Source: RGIG4140 sp045532865 (GTDB taxonomy: Bacteria > Pseudomonadota > Alphaproteobacteria > CAAHEQ01 > UBA3637). From it: 24,119 nt of DNA. The stretch spans positions 1-24,119 of the forward strand of contig JAZSGT010000040.1 in the NCBI GenBank assembly GCA_045532865.1. Reading direction: 5' to 3'. Shown here one piece after another: positions 1-7,296 of this stretch. A program made the translations under genes and the position numbers. Each line of letters opens with the position of its first letter. Within the stretch, counting starts at the first letter, position 1. The notes under the pieces were generated by a model. The model had not been told where the DNA came from, searched no databases, and was given only the letters and a program-made list of their open reading frames with translations.

Positions 1-21
1 ACCTGATTCTTGTTTTTTCAT
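1..21 (-). CDS. Start of an unidentified leftward gene (7 codons, partial)
   Basis: The window edge cuts this gene after seven codons, which read MKKQESG. A GGAG ribosome site at about 30-33 lies at normal distance from the ATG (complement of 19-21), and a promoter-like pair lies upstream at 124-152, so a real start is likely. The short basic start with a glycine at residue 7 is compatible with a type IV prepilin-like leader, but that is speculation from seven residues; no family can be assigned. Confidence 0.45.
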
Positions 22-77
22 AATTTAGTCTCCTTATAATAATTAACTTTAACCCCACTCTCTGAGTAGAATCCCTA

Positions 78-93
78 AGATAGTTGCCTATCT
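78..93 (-). other. Leader hairpin with GCAA tetraloop
   Basis: On the minus strand AGATAG-GCAA-CTATCT forms a 6-bp stem closed by a GNRA-type loop, in the putative 5' leader of the gene starting at 21. It has no following T tract, so it is not an intrinsic terminator. It does not match a riboswitch class that I recognise. Confidence 0.35.
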
Positions 94-123
94 AAGAAGA
101 GAATTTTCCCCTCCTAAAACCTA

Positions 124-152
124 TTGTTACATGAACTATAAGTATGTGTCAA
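124..152 (-). promoter_or_regulatory. Putative promoter for the partial gene at the left edge
   Basis: On the minus strand a perfect -35 TTGACA (147-152) is followed after 17 bp by a weak -10 TAACAA (124-129). It would give a leader of about 95 nt before the ATG at 21. That leader contains a hairpin at 78-93. The -35 is good; the -10 matches consensus at only three positions. Confidence 0.4.
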
Positions 153-210
153 GCACTTTTTACATAAAAATGCAAAATTGAGGAGCACTTTTGTGTTTTT
201 GAAATATAAC

Positions 211-588
211 TTATTGAATTTTTTGAAACATTTGTGCGTTTAAGTCAAACTTGTTTTGAGTTTCTTTTGACCAGCCCATGAGAATTTCTTTGTTCATAAC
301 AAAAAGAGGTGTTCCTATTTGATTGGAAAGGTTGAACTCTTTAACAGCTTGAATAAGTTTTTCCCTTGCATTTGTTTCTTTAATATTGAGCATTTCAATG
401 TTCATATTTGGGTGGTTTGCTTGAATGTGTTTAATTGCGTCATGGCAATGTACGCAACCGTCTTGCCAAAAAAGATAAACCGTATTGTGTTTGAAAAGTT
501 CTTTTTTTTCACAAGCAGTTGTGCCACTAATAATAAGTGAAAGGAATAAAACAGCCATTATTTTTTTTAAAAAAGAACAAATTTTCAT
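211..588 (-). CDS. Small secreted thioredoxin-fold protein, possibly a lipoprotein
   Basis: The 125-residue product starts MKICSFLKKI and has a hydrophobic signal segment at about residues 8-24 ending in SGTTAC, a weak lipobox-like site. A thioredoxin-like core follows: a strand TVYLFWQ, the redox motif CVHC in DGCVHCHDA, and a cis-proline motif GTPLFV. The periplasmic face of a membrane is the likely site, and a thiol-disulfide exchange or glutaredoxin-like role is inferred from these motifs. I chose the ATG at 588 because GGAG (598-601) sits at good distance; the upstream in-frame ATG at 630 lacks a ribosome site and would put 14 residues before the signal peptide. It is divergent from obgE. 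The substrate is unknown. Confidence 0.72.
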   Translation of the reverse strand: MKICSFLKKIMAVLFLSLIISGTTACEKKELFKHNTVYLFWQDGCVHCHDAIKHIQANHPNMNIEMLNIKETNAREKLIQAVKEFNLSNQIGTPLFVMNKEILMGWSKETQNKFDLNAQMFQKIQ

Positions 589-688
589 TATTTTTATCTC
601 CGTAATAAAATTGAGAGATTTAAGTAACACATATTTTTTTAATTATCAAGAGTAAAGTTAGATCTTTTTATGTATCATGCTTTTTTTA

Positions 689-716
689 TTGACTTTTTTT
701 TAAAAAATAGTATCCT
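689..716 (+). promoter_or_regulatory. Putative promoter of obgE-rsfS-dsbA operon
   Basis: TTGACT (689-694) and TATCCT (711-716) are separated by 16 bp. Transcription would start near 723, giving a leader of about 23 nt with an AGGA ribosome site at 733-736. Confidence 0.5.
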
Positions 717-745
717 ATGAAATATAATAAAAAGGATTGATAAAT

Positions 746-1747
746 ATGAAATTTTTAGATGAAGCAAAAATTTATATAAAGGCTGGAGATGGTGGAAATG
801 GAGCGTGCTCTTTCCGTCATGAAAAGTTTTTAGAGTTTGGTGGCCCTGATGGTGGCAATGGTGGTAACGGTGGGGATATTGTTTTTCAAGCAGTTGAAAA
901 TTTAAACACACTGATTGATTTTCGTTACCAACAACATTTTAAGGCTGAACGGGGCAAAAATGGTGCCGGTCGTAATTGCACAGGTGCAAGTGGGGATGAT
1001 TTGATTATTAAAGTTCCTGTTGGCACGCAAATTATGGATGAAACAGGTTCTATTGTTTTGGCAGATATGATCCATGGGGGTGATACTTTTGTTGCAGCTA
1101 AAGGGGGCAAAGGTGGTCGTGGTAATGACTCTTATAAATCATCCACAAATCAAGCACCTGAACAAGCTGATCCAGGGACCCCTGGTGAAGAGATGTGGGT
1201 TTGGTTAAAACTCAAAATTATTGCTGATGTTGGGTTGGTTGGTTTGCCAAATGCGGGTAAATCAACATTCTTATCAGTTATCAGTCGCGCAAGACCAAAA
1301 ATTGCCGATTATCCATTCACAACAATTCATCCGAATTTAGGCATGGCAACTGTGGATGATAATATGATGTTGGTTGCTGATATCCCTGGTCTTATTGAAG
1401 GGGCATCAGATGGCGTTGGTTTGGGAACAAAGTTTTTAAAACATGTTGAAAGGTGCAAGGTTTTAATTCACTTGATTGACGCAACGCAAGAAGATGTGGT
1501 TACACCCTATAAAACCATTCGCAAAGAACTTAAAAAGTACAGTCCCTTGTTAGCTGGTAAGCCAGAGGTTTTAGCATTGAATAAAATTGACGCTTTGTTA
1601 CCAGAGGAAGTGGAAGAAAAGCAAAAAGAGCTTAAAAAAGCATCAAAACAAAAAGTTCATGCCATTTCAGGTGTGGCAAGACAAGGAGTGACAGAAATTT
1701 TGCGCCTTGCGTATAAAGAGATTTTAAAAGCTAAAGAAGGAGAATAA
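746..1747 (+). CDS. obgE: GTPase ObgE/CgtA, ribosome assembly
   Basis: This 333-residue protein is the essential Obg GTPase, which binds the 50S subunit late in assembly and links it to growth state. The N-terminal Obg fold (about 1-156) shows the glycine-rich repeats (GDGGNG, GGPDGGNGGNGG, AKGGKGGRGND). The G domain carries the P loop GLPNAGKS at about 166-173, DIPG at about 212 and NKID at about 279. It ends soon after the G domain, so the variable C-terminal domain of longer Obg proteins is absent. The ATG at 746 is preferred over an in-frame TTG at 737 because AGGA (733-736) fits it and the protein then starts MKFLDEAK, as is usual for the family. rsfS follows after 1 nt, so the two ribosome factors are co-expressed. 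Confidence 0.96.
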   Translation: MKFLDEAKIYIKAGDGGNGACSFRHEKFLEFGGPDGGNGGNGGDIVFQAVENLNTLIDFRYQQHFKAERGKNGAGRNCTGASGDDLIIKVPVGTQIMDETGSIVLADMIHGGDTFVAAKGGKGGRGNDSYKSSTNQAPEQADPGTPGEEMWVWLKLKIIADVGLVGLPNAGKSTFLSVISRARPKIADYPFTTIHPNLGMATVDDNMMLVADIPGLIEGASDGVGLGTKFLKHVERCKVLIHLIDATQEDVVTPYKTIRKELKKYSPLLAGKPEVLALNKIDALLPEEVEEKQKELKKASKQKVHAISGVARQGVTEILRLAYKEILKAKEGE

Positions 1748-1748
1748 G

Positions 1749-2270
1749 ATGGCTCAGGTGAAAAAGAAAGCAACGCTTAGTTCAACACAAGCAGCAGCAA
1801 AGCGTCAAGCAAAAAAGAATGAAGAACGTGTGTTGAAAGAAGAGCTTTCTACCTCGGTGAAGAAAAAATGCAAACCTACAACGAAAAAATGTGTTCGTAA
1901 AACGAAAGCAAAATTGCCACAATCTCCAAACATTCTTTCAAAAGAAGAAATTAAAGAGTTGATAGCTTTTATTGAACAAAAATTGGATGCAGGTAAAGCT
2001 GAAAACATTGTAACCATTGATTTAAAGGGTAAAAGCAGTTTCACAGATTATTTAGTTATTGCGAATGGGACTTCTTCACGCCATTTGAATGGGTTGGCAA
2101 ACAACTTGATTCAAGATATCAAAAAAGCAGGATACAGAGCGCGTATTTCTGGTGACACATCTGATAGTGGATGGATTGTTATTGATTTAATTGACGTGAT
2201 GATCCATTTATTTACGGGCGAGATGCGTGATTTCTATGATTTAGAAAGTATATGGAAAAATGTAAAATAA
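1749..2270 (+). CDS. rsfS: Ribosomal silencing factor RsfS with a lysine-rich N-terminal extension
   Basis: The C-terminal ~110 residues are the RsfS/Iojap domain, which binds ribosomal protein uL14 and blocks subunit joining when nutrients are scarce. Recognisable features are IVTIDLKGKSSFTDYLVIANGTSSRH and GWIVIDLIDVMIHLFTGEMRDFYDLESIW. The product is 173 residues against about 105-120 for typical RsfS: the first 60 residues are very rich in Lys, Ala, Ser and Thr (for example KKKCKPTTKKCVRKTKAK) and look disordered and RNA-binding. GGAG for this gene overlaps the 3' end of obgE, which ends one base before the ATG, so translational coupling is likely. Confidence 0.93.
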   Translation: MAQVKKKATLSSTQAAAKRQAKKNEERVLKEELSTSVKKKCKPTTKKCVRKTKAKLPQSPNILSKEEIKELIAFIEQKLDAGKAENIVTIDLKGKSSFTDYLVIANGTSSRHLNGLANNLIQDIKKAGYRARISGDTSDSGWIVIDLIDVMIHLFTGEMRDFYDLESIWKNVK

Positions 2271-2287
2271 CATTCTCGGGGGGGATG

Positions 2288-2917
2288 ATGAAAATTTTAA
2301 AGCTGTTAACTTGTATTGCTTGTATAGGCGTATTGCTTTTTTCATTTACAGCAAAAGGAGCTGTTGCTGACCGCGTTCAAAAGCCACATCGCTTTAAAGA
2401 GTTGTATCGTCAGATTATTGAGGATACAGATTATCTTTCTTTGGGGAATCAATTTTCAAAAAAAACAATTATTGTTTTTTTTGATTATCGGTGTAAATAT
2501 TGCCAACAATTTAACAAACAAATGTTTCAAGCTTTAGAAGATGGCAAGCTCAAAAATGTGCGTTGGATTTTGATTGAAGCTCCCATTTTTGGTGATGAAA
2601 GCAACCAATTAGCACGATATGTTTTAGCAGCAAAAGAACAGGGAAAATATAAGGAAATGTTCCTTGAAGTTGCTAAAAGAGGACATGTTGCTCTCTATGA
2701 TGCTGAAGATATTGCAAGGGGGTTGGGGATGGATGTTTCTTTGATGAAGATGGATGCTTACACCGACCGTGTCACTAATGTTTTTAGAAAGAACATGAAA
2801 TTATATAAAAAATTCAAAGTGAACTCAGTTCCTTTAATTATTGCTGATAAAAGAGTTTATAAAGGTGCAATTTTGGGTAAGCAGTTTGATGAGATTTTAG
2901 AGGATCTTACAGATTAA
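2288..2917 (+). CDS. DsbA-family periplasmic thiol oxidoreductase
   Basis: The 209-residue product has a clear signal peptide (MKILKLLTC, then a hydrophobic stretch to about 27). The redox motif CKYC lies at residues 69-72 in VFFDYRCKYCQQF, an alpha-helical insertion follows, and the cis-proline motif is NSVPLIIAD. This is the DsbA/Com1-like layout, so a role in disulfide formation or isomerisation in the periplasm is inferred. The start is uncertain. ATGs at 2285 and 2288 follow a run of seven G (2278-2284), and 2288 has the better spacing. An in-frame ATG at 2252 inside rsfS would add 12 residues before the signal peptide. Its stop overlaps the end of cca by 11 bp on the opposite strand. 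Confidence 0.85.
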   Translation: MKILKLLTCIACIGVLLFSFTAKGAVADRVQKPHRFKELYRQIIEDTDYLSLGNQFSKKTIIVFFDYRCKYCQQFNKQMFQALEDGKLKNVRWILIEAPIFGDESNQLARYVLAAKEQGKYKEMFLEVAKRGHVALYDAEDIARGLGMDVSLMKMDAYTDRVTNVFRKNMKLYKKFKVNSVPLIIADKRVYKGAILGKQFDEILEDLTD

Positions 2918-4151
2918 GTTCTTTGATTTTTTGTTCCAATTGTTTAAGAGCGTATTGCTTGAAATGAGAGGCAATACGCTCATCTTTTGGTAATGATGCA
3001 AAATTTGGCATATCAGTTATTTTGATGTTTTGCATCAAAGAAAAAACAGTTATTACACTTTTTTGAGCCTGGTTAAAATTGTCAAATTGACTTTGATCAA
3101 GAGGCGCAGCACGCCCAAGCATGTCTGCTTTACAAATTTGAAAGAGTTGATTAATTTTTTCTTTATCTTTAAATGCATTAGAAATTTGAGATACAAAATC
3201 ATACACCTTTGACAAACGCATTAAAGGAACATCACGCAGTTTCATATGCATTTTTGATCCAAGCAGAGCAATTGATTTGTATTTGTTTGGGACTTTAAGG
3301 CGCCGGCAAATATTTTGGACCAATGGTTCTCCTCTTTTATCATGTTCATAGTGAGAAGGGAGAATATGTTCAGGTGTTGTGCCTTTGCCAACATCATGAA
3401 GCAAAATAGCAAACTTAACTTCTTTGGAAAAACTCTTGCCAGCTTGCAGGGCTAGAATAGTGTGAGCGCCAGAGTTTTTTTCTGGATGAAAAGCTTCTTT
3501 TTCCGGCACGTCAAAAAGGCAGTCAATTTCTGGCAAAAGTTCTTTTAATGCGCCACAAGAACGCATGCATAAAATAAATTTATCAAAATGAGAGGTCGCA
3601 AGAGCCTTTTCAAACTCTTGAAAAACACGCTCTTTACTTAGGTGTTGAAGCATACCATCATTGACCATTTGAGTTGCAAGGGCCATTGTTTCGGGGTGAA
3701 TATCAAAGTCAAGTTGAGCTGCAAAGCGGCACATTCTAAGCACACGCAAAGCATCTTCGACAAAATGATTGCTATCAATATGACGGATAAGCTTGTTTTT
3801 CAAATCATCTTGTCCATTTACAAGGTCAATAAGGGTGTTATTTTCTTCATCATAGACAAGTGCATTGATGGTAAAATCTCTGCGTACAACATCTTCTTGC
3901 AAGGTGACAGATTTGTTAAACACAAACTCAAAATCGGTGTGTTTTGGTCCTGTTTTAACTTCTTTTCTTGCAAGAGCATATTCAGCCTTTGTTTTTGGAT
4001 GCAAAAAAACGGGAAAATGCTTTCCAACTGGTTTAAACCCCAAAGCAATCATTTCATCCGGGGTTGAGCCAATAACCACATGGTCAATATCTGTTGCTTG
4101 AATACCAAGCAATTTGTCACGAACTGCACCACCAACTTGATAAATTTTCAT
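2907..4151 (-). CDS. cca: CCA tRNA nucleotidyltransferase with HD phosphohydrolase domain
   Basis: This 414-residue enzyme adds or repairs the 3' CCA of tRNAs. It has the class II nucleotidyltransferase head (GGAVRD at 7-12, catalytic DxD at D21 and D23, RRDFTINAL at about 90-98), the template-recognition neck, and a C-terminal HD domain with HD at 252-253 (LLHDVGKG). Length and N-terminus (MKIY, VGGAVRD, FPVFLHP, EYALAR) closely resemble the E. coli-type multifunctional Cca as I remember it, rather than the usual alphaproteobacterial form. Horizontal acquisition is therefore possible. It lies 66 bp downstream of tesA on the same strand. Its ribosome site (GGGA before the ATG) is inside a 20-bp hairpin at 4153-4197. 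Its end overlaps the dsbA-like gene tail-to-tail. Confidence 0.95.
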   Translation of the reverse strand: MKIYQVGGAVRDKLLGIQATDIDHVVIGSTPDEMIALGFKPVGKHFPVFLHPKTKAEYALARKEVKTGPKHTDFEFVFNKSVTLQEDVVRRDFTINALVYDEENNTLIDLVNGQDDLKNKLIRHIDSNHFVEDALRVLRMCRFAAQLDFDIHPETMALATQMVNDGMLQHLSKERVFQEFEKALATSHFDKFILCMRSCGALKELLPEIDCLFDVPEKEAFHPEKNSGAHTILALQAGKSFSKEVKFAILLHDVGKGTTPEHILPSHYEHDKRGEPLVQNICRRLKVPNKYKSIALLGSKMHMKLRDVPLMRLSKVYDFVSQISNAFKDKEKINQLFQICKADMLGRAAPLDQSQFDNFNQAQKSVITVFSLMQNIKITDMPNFASLPKDERIASHFKQYALKQLEQKIKELNL

Positions 4152-4152
4152 T

Positions 4153-4197
4153 TTTAATCCCGTTAAAAATTGTTTTTCAACTTTTAACAGGATTAAA
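4153..4197 (-). promoter_or_regulatory. 20-bp hairpin burying the cca ribosome binding site
   Basis: Read on the minus strand, 4197-4178 pairs with 4172-4153 through 20 continuous pairs around an AAAAA loop (4173-4177). The two non-Watson-Crick positions (4161/4189 and 4169/4181) are G-U wobbles in minus-strand RNA but would be C-A mismatches in plus-strand RNA, so the structure favours the tesA-cca transcript. The cca Shine-Dalgarno GGGA (4161-4158) is in the 3' arm and the ATG begins one base beyond it. No T tract follows, so this is not a standard terminator; control of cca translation is the likely role. Confidence 0.6.
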
Positions 4198-4217
4198 CAA
4201 AAATTTCAATAAAAAAC

Positions 4218-4922
4218 TTATCTTTTGCGATTGGGAAAAATTTTGTTTTTTCTCAAAAATTCAGAAACATAGGGCATAATGTTTTGTACCATCAAAGAAA
4301 TGCCTGGAACGTTTGGATGAATATTATCCCCTAGCATATAGTTTTGTTTCATTTGAGGTTTGCCAGATTCCATTTCAATCAACCCTTTCATAAAGAAGGG
4401 ATAAAGCAACAAATGATATTCTTTTGCCAAAGTTTCATACATTTTATCAAAGTTTTGTTGATAAATGATGCTGGCATAAGGAGGAGCTTTCATGCCAACC
4501 AAAAGAATTGAAACGTTTTTTGATTGACACATTTGAATCATTTTTGAAAGGTTGTTTTTAATTTCTGTTAATCCGTTTCCTCTAAAAACATCATTAATGC
4601 CAAGTTCAAGAATAATACCATTTGGTTTTTCTTTTTCCAAAACGGCAGAAAGGCGTTTTAAACCACCAGCAGTTGTTTCACCAGAACGACTGTGATTGAT
4701 AACCAACACATTAAAATAACCCGATTTAATCAAGCGATTTTGAAGTTGAGAAGCAAAAGATTGTTTTTTATCAACTCTGTAACCAGCGCTTAAACTATCA
4801 CCAAACACAACAAGTTTGAATTGCTGATTTTGTTTTGAAACTTGAGCATTGGCAGAATCAAACACACAACAAAACGTCAAACAAATGACACCAAAAATAA
4901 CTTTTTTGAAAAAAGAACGCAT
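4218..4922 (-). CDS. Secreted SGNH/GDSL esterase, TesA-like
   Basis: The 234-residue protein has an N-terminal signal peptide (RSFFKKVIFGVICLTFCCVF, ending around SANAQ). It then shows the SGNH blocks in order: GDSLSAGY (nucleophile Ser), SRSGETTAGG, LGINDVFRG and GDNIHPN (Asp and His of the triad). TesA-type enzymes are periplasmic acyl-CoA thioesterases/arylesterases; the physiological substrate here cannot be read from sequence. The ATG at 4922 is preferred: GGAGG (4932-4928) lies 5 nt upstream, whereas the ATG at 4934 overlaps that ribosome site. It has its own promoter at 4949-4976 and is followed by cca. Confidence 0.88.
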   Translation of the reverse strand: MRSFFKKVIFGVICLTFCCVFDSANAQVSKQNQQFKLVVFGDSLSAGYRVDKKQSFASQLQNRLIKSGYFNVLVINHSRSGETTAGGLKRLSAVLEKEKPNGIILELGINDVFRGNGLTEIKNNLSKMIQMCQSKNVSILLVGMKAPPYASIIYQQNFDKMYETLAKEYHLLLYPFFMKGLIEMESGKPQMKQNYMLGDNIHPNVPGISLMVQNIMPYVSEFLRKNKIFPNRKR

Positions 4923-4948
4923 ATCCCCCTCCATAAATTTTTTCTTTT

Positions 4949-4976
4949 ATTATAGTCAAAAATTAAAGAATGTCTA
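4949..4976 (-). promoter_or_regulatory. Promoter of tesA-cca
   Basis: On the minus strand TAGACA (4971-4976, five of six matches to the -35 consensus) and a perfect TATAAT (4949-4954) are 16 bp apart, giving a leader of about 20 nt before the ATG at 4922. Confidence 0.65.
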
Positions 4977-4992
4977 GAGGGTGGTAGAAAAA

Positions 4993-5184
4993 CTATTTAA
5001 AACGTTTTTTAACTTTTTTTGTGTATAATTTAATGCCAAATAAATAGTATTTTGTTTTATTTTGGTCTCTGTCTATTAAAAAAAGGTATTTTAAATATTT
5101 TCTAACAATGCAAGCATAGATAAAATATTTTTTGGCTTCTTTATTATTGAGAGCTTTTAACGTGCCAAAAAATCCTTTTTTCTT
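4993..5184 (-). pseudogene. Out-of-frame C-terminal tail of the GT8 glycosyltransferase
   Basis: Downstream of the GT8 stop, a second minus-strand frame stays open for 63 codons, from after a TAA at 5185-5187 to a TAG at 4993-4995. It reads like the natural end of such an enzyme: GFFGTLKALNNKEAKKY, then a basic stretch and YYLFGIKLYTKKVKKRFK. It has no start codon or ribosome site of its own. Its frame is +1 relative to GT8, and the frames meet at an A6 run (T6 at 5176-5181 on the plus strand). Removing one A would fuse both into a protein of about 367 residues. I infer a frameshift mutation or an assembly error. Confidence 0.7.
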
Positions 5185-6100
5185 TTAATTTTTTTCGCCA
5201 ATTTTTCATTGGGCAAATTTTAATCATAAACCATAGAAAAGACAATTTTATTTTTGTTCGCCAACCAGGAAAGTAATTTTCTTTATCGTAAAAAGGTGAT
5301 TTTTCAATATAGCCCCAATAATAGGCTGGAATTTCATCTTTTTCTCGCTTCCAAATTTTTGGATTACGGCCTGCATAATGAATAATAATTGGATTTTTTT
5401 GTGCTTTTAATAAAGCGTCTTTGCCTTGCGCTCGCTCTAACCAAGGATATTCTGGGGCCTTATCCATCTCATCATAAATATTTTCCAATACGCAATATTC
5501 AAACGGGACAGGATAAATCTTATCGGCAGCCAAATTCAAAATGTCCAAATCAAAAAATTTCAGCCTTTCCCCATACGTTTTTATAATTTCCACAAATTTA
5601 TCCCACATCTTTTTTTCACGCCATAATTTGGTATCAATCAGCATAAATCCGGGCATATATACATAAGGCTTTTTGTTTTCAGGATAATGTGGGTGAACTC
5701 CCTGAGTTTCATCCTGTCTTTCAGCAATAACACCTCCCCAATCGGCCCCTTGTAAATCTTGGGCATAAATATCCGCCAAATCCCCTTTAAATAAAACATC
5801 CACATCCGACCATATCACTTTGTCATATTCGGGCAGTAAGTCTGCGATCAGCAGGCGATAATATGTTTCCAAACCACTCCATCCTTGCGATACATTTTTA
5901 AGGGCAGCAGTATCCACCTTTACCCAACGAATTGGGCAAATTTTTTGCATTTTTTGAATGGTTTTTGGGGATAGTCCTCCGTGAAAAACAATGATTTCAT
6001 ATTCTGTGCTTGGCTTTTTTGAATCTAATAAACTTTGAATAGCAATACAGGCAGGCAGCGCATAATTATCATCAAACGCAAAAACAACAGGTATTTTCAT
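5144..6100 (-). CDS. GT8-family glycosyltransferase (LPS/capsule type), C-terminus lost by frameshift
   Basis: The 318-residue GT-A enzyme shows the GT8 signatures: an N-terminal FAFDDNYALPACIAIQSLL, the metal-binding DVD at 99-101 (WSDVDVLFKGD), FFDLDILN at about 182-189 and HYAGRNPKIW from residue 241. Such enzymes transfer hexoses, usually glucose or galactose, from UDP-sugars onto LPS core or capsule chains at the cytoplasmic membrane. The ATG at 6100 shares one base with the TGA of the preceding gene (TGATG) and has AGGA upstream. The last residues (FWHVKSSQ) follow a frameshift at an A6 run, and the true tail continues in another frame to 4993. The catalytic domain is intact, so some activity may remain, but the basic C-terminal membrane-binding part is lost. 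Confidence 0.85.
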   Translation of the reverse strand: MKIPVVFAFDDNYALPACIAIQSLLDSKKPSTEYEIIVFHGGLSPKTIQKMQKICPIRWVKVDTAALKNVSQGWSGLETYYRLLIADLLPEYDKVIWSDVDVLFKGDLADIYAQDLQGADWGGVIAERQDETQGVHPHYPENKKPYVYMPGFMLIDTKLWREKKMWDKFVEIIKTYGERLKFFDLDILNLAADKIYPVPFEYCVLENIYDEMDKAPEYPWLERAQGKDALLKAQKNPIIIHYAGRNPKIWKREKDEIPAYYWGYIEKSPFYDKENYFPGWRTKIKLSFLWFMIKICPMKNWRKKLKEKRIFWHVKSSQ

Positions 6101-7245
6101 CACATTATCCTTTTTAAATTTTCAATTGTTTCATTTTTTAAAGCGTTTGCCAAATTAGTCAACTCTTGTTGTTTCTCAAGATAATCTAGGGAATTCATCT
6201 CTATTGCTTGCTTCATCCCTTCTTCTAAATCATCAATAACAAGTGCATTTGAGTTGTCAAATCCATAAAATTCAGCAAATTTTGGATGGATAACTGGAAC
6301 TTTTGAAAAAGCATAAATCAACTGTGCTGAACCAGTTACTCCTGTTGTGATATATCTTTCATGCTCTTTACTATTAGGGTCTAGCAATGGTAAAAAGAAA
6401 TCTGCCTTTTCCATTACCTCAAACATTTTTGGAAAATCTAACCTTCCCAAAATTTCAATGTAAGGATGAATTTCAATTGGCAAATTTTCCAATGCTCCCA
6501 ATCCAACAACTAATACTTTAAATTTTAAATTTTGTTGAGCCAAACTTTTAATGGAATCTATCAGAATTTGATGATTTTTTCGTACCGAATTAATAGCTCC
6601 AACAGTAATAAAAGTTGTAATATCATTTTTAGGTGTTATTTTTAAACTTCCAAATCTAATTGGACTTGCAAAAACACCCTGTGAAAAGTGACCTAACGTT
6701 AATAAACGATTTTTTTTAAGTAAATCTTCTTCGTCAAATCGTTTTATGTCAATTAAATCATGTTCAACAACAAATAATGATGGATGCTTTTTTAATTTTG
6801 GACATTTGGTGAAAAATGAAGGGTATGGCTCATTTTTGCCTCTTTTGTAATAGGCGCTTGTCATTAAAACAATATGGTTATATTCACGCAACTGCTTAAA
6901 TTTTAACATTAATTTAACGCTGTCACTGTGGAATAGGTGAATATTAGTCATATCTAAACGACAAAATGGGTTTTCATTTTTTATCTTTGAATTGATTAAA
7001 ACATCTACAGTGTAGCCTAACTCTATAAAATATTTTAAATAACCAGCAATCACTTCACCATGGCAATCATTTGGCTCAATGAGCAGAACGCTATTTTTTC
7101 TTATAGATGAAAATAAAAATTTAAAAATATAGATAATATTTTTTAAGTGAAAGTCTAAGATAGCTCTTCGTATTTTGTGCCGTTTTTCATGATTTCTGAT
7201 TGGTATAACAATTATATTTGCAATAAGTCTTTGTATATTAATCAT
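6100..7245 (-). CDS. GT-B fold glycosyltransferase (GT4-like)
   Basis: The 381-residue protein has a basic N-terminus (RNHEKRHKIRR), then a GT-B N-domain opening with VLLIEPNDCHGEVIAGYLKYFIELGYTVDVL. The C-domain contains the linker-strand FITVGAINSVRKNHQILIDSI and GRLDFPKMFEVMEKADFFLPLLDP. This is the pattern of sugar-nucleotide-dependent retaining transferases of the GT4 type, but the classical EX7E motif is not obvious and the donor cannot be named. The start at 7245 has AAGG 8 nt upstream. It sits between GT2 and GT8 in the glycan operon and overlaps GT8 by one base, so the two are translationally coupled. Confidence 0.75.
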   Translation of the reverse strand: MINIQRLIANIIVIPIRNHEKRHKIRRAILDFHLKNIIYIFKFLFSSIRKNSVLLIEPNDCHGEVIAGYLKYFIELGYTVDVLINSKIKNENPFCRLDMTNIHLFHSDSVKLMLKFKQLREYNHIVLMTSAYYKRGKNEPYPSFFTKCPKLKKHPSLFVVEHDLIDIKRFDEEDLLKKNRLLTLGHFSQGVFASPIRFGSLKITPKNDITTFITVGAINSVRKNHQILIDSIKSLAQQNLKFKVLVVGLGALENLPIEIHPYIEILGRLDFPKMFEVMEKADFFLPLLDPNSKEHERYITTGVTGSAQLIYAFSKVPVIHPKFAEFYGFDNSNALVIDDLEEGMKQAIEMNSLDYLEKQQELTNLANALKNETIENLKRIM

Positions 7246-7296
7246 TTATTAAACCTTGTTGAATTTGTATTTATAATCTTTTATCGGTATGTGTAT

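Noticed and set aside
2252..2287. Earlier start for the DsbA-like gene inside rsfS
   Set aside because: It would place 12 extra residues ahead of a normal signal peptide, with only a weak ribosome site. The G-run before 2288 fits better.
3642..4067. 141-codon open frame on the plus strand inside cca
   Set aside because: It is a shadow of the strongly supported cca reading frame, with no recognisable domain or ribosome site.
5170..5190. Programmed -1 frameshift in the GT8 gene at the A6G run
   Set aside because: The downstream frame is +1, not -1, relative to GT8, and the codon boundaries do not fit an X XXY YYZ slippery site. A single-base indel explains it better.
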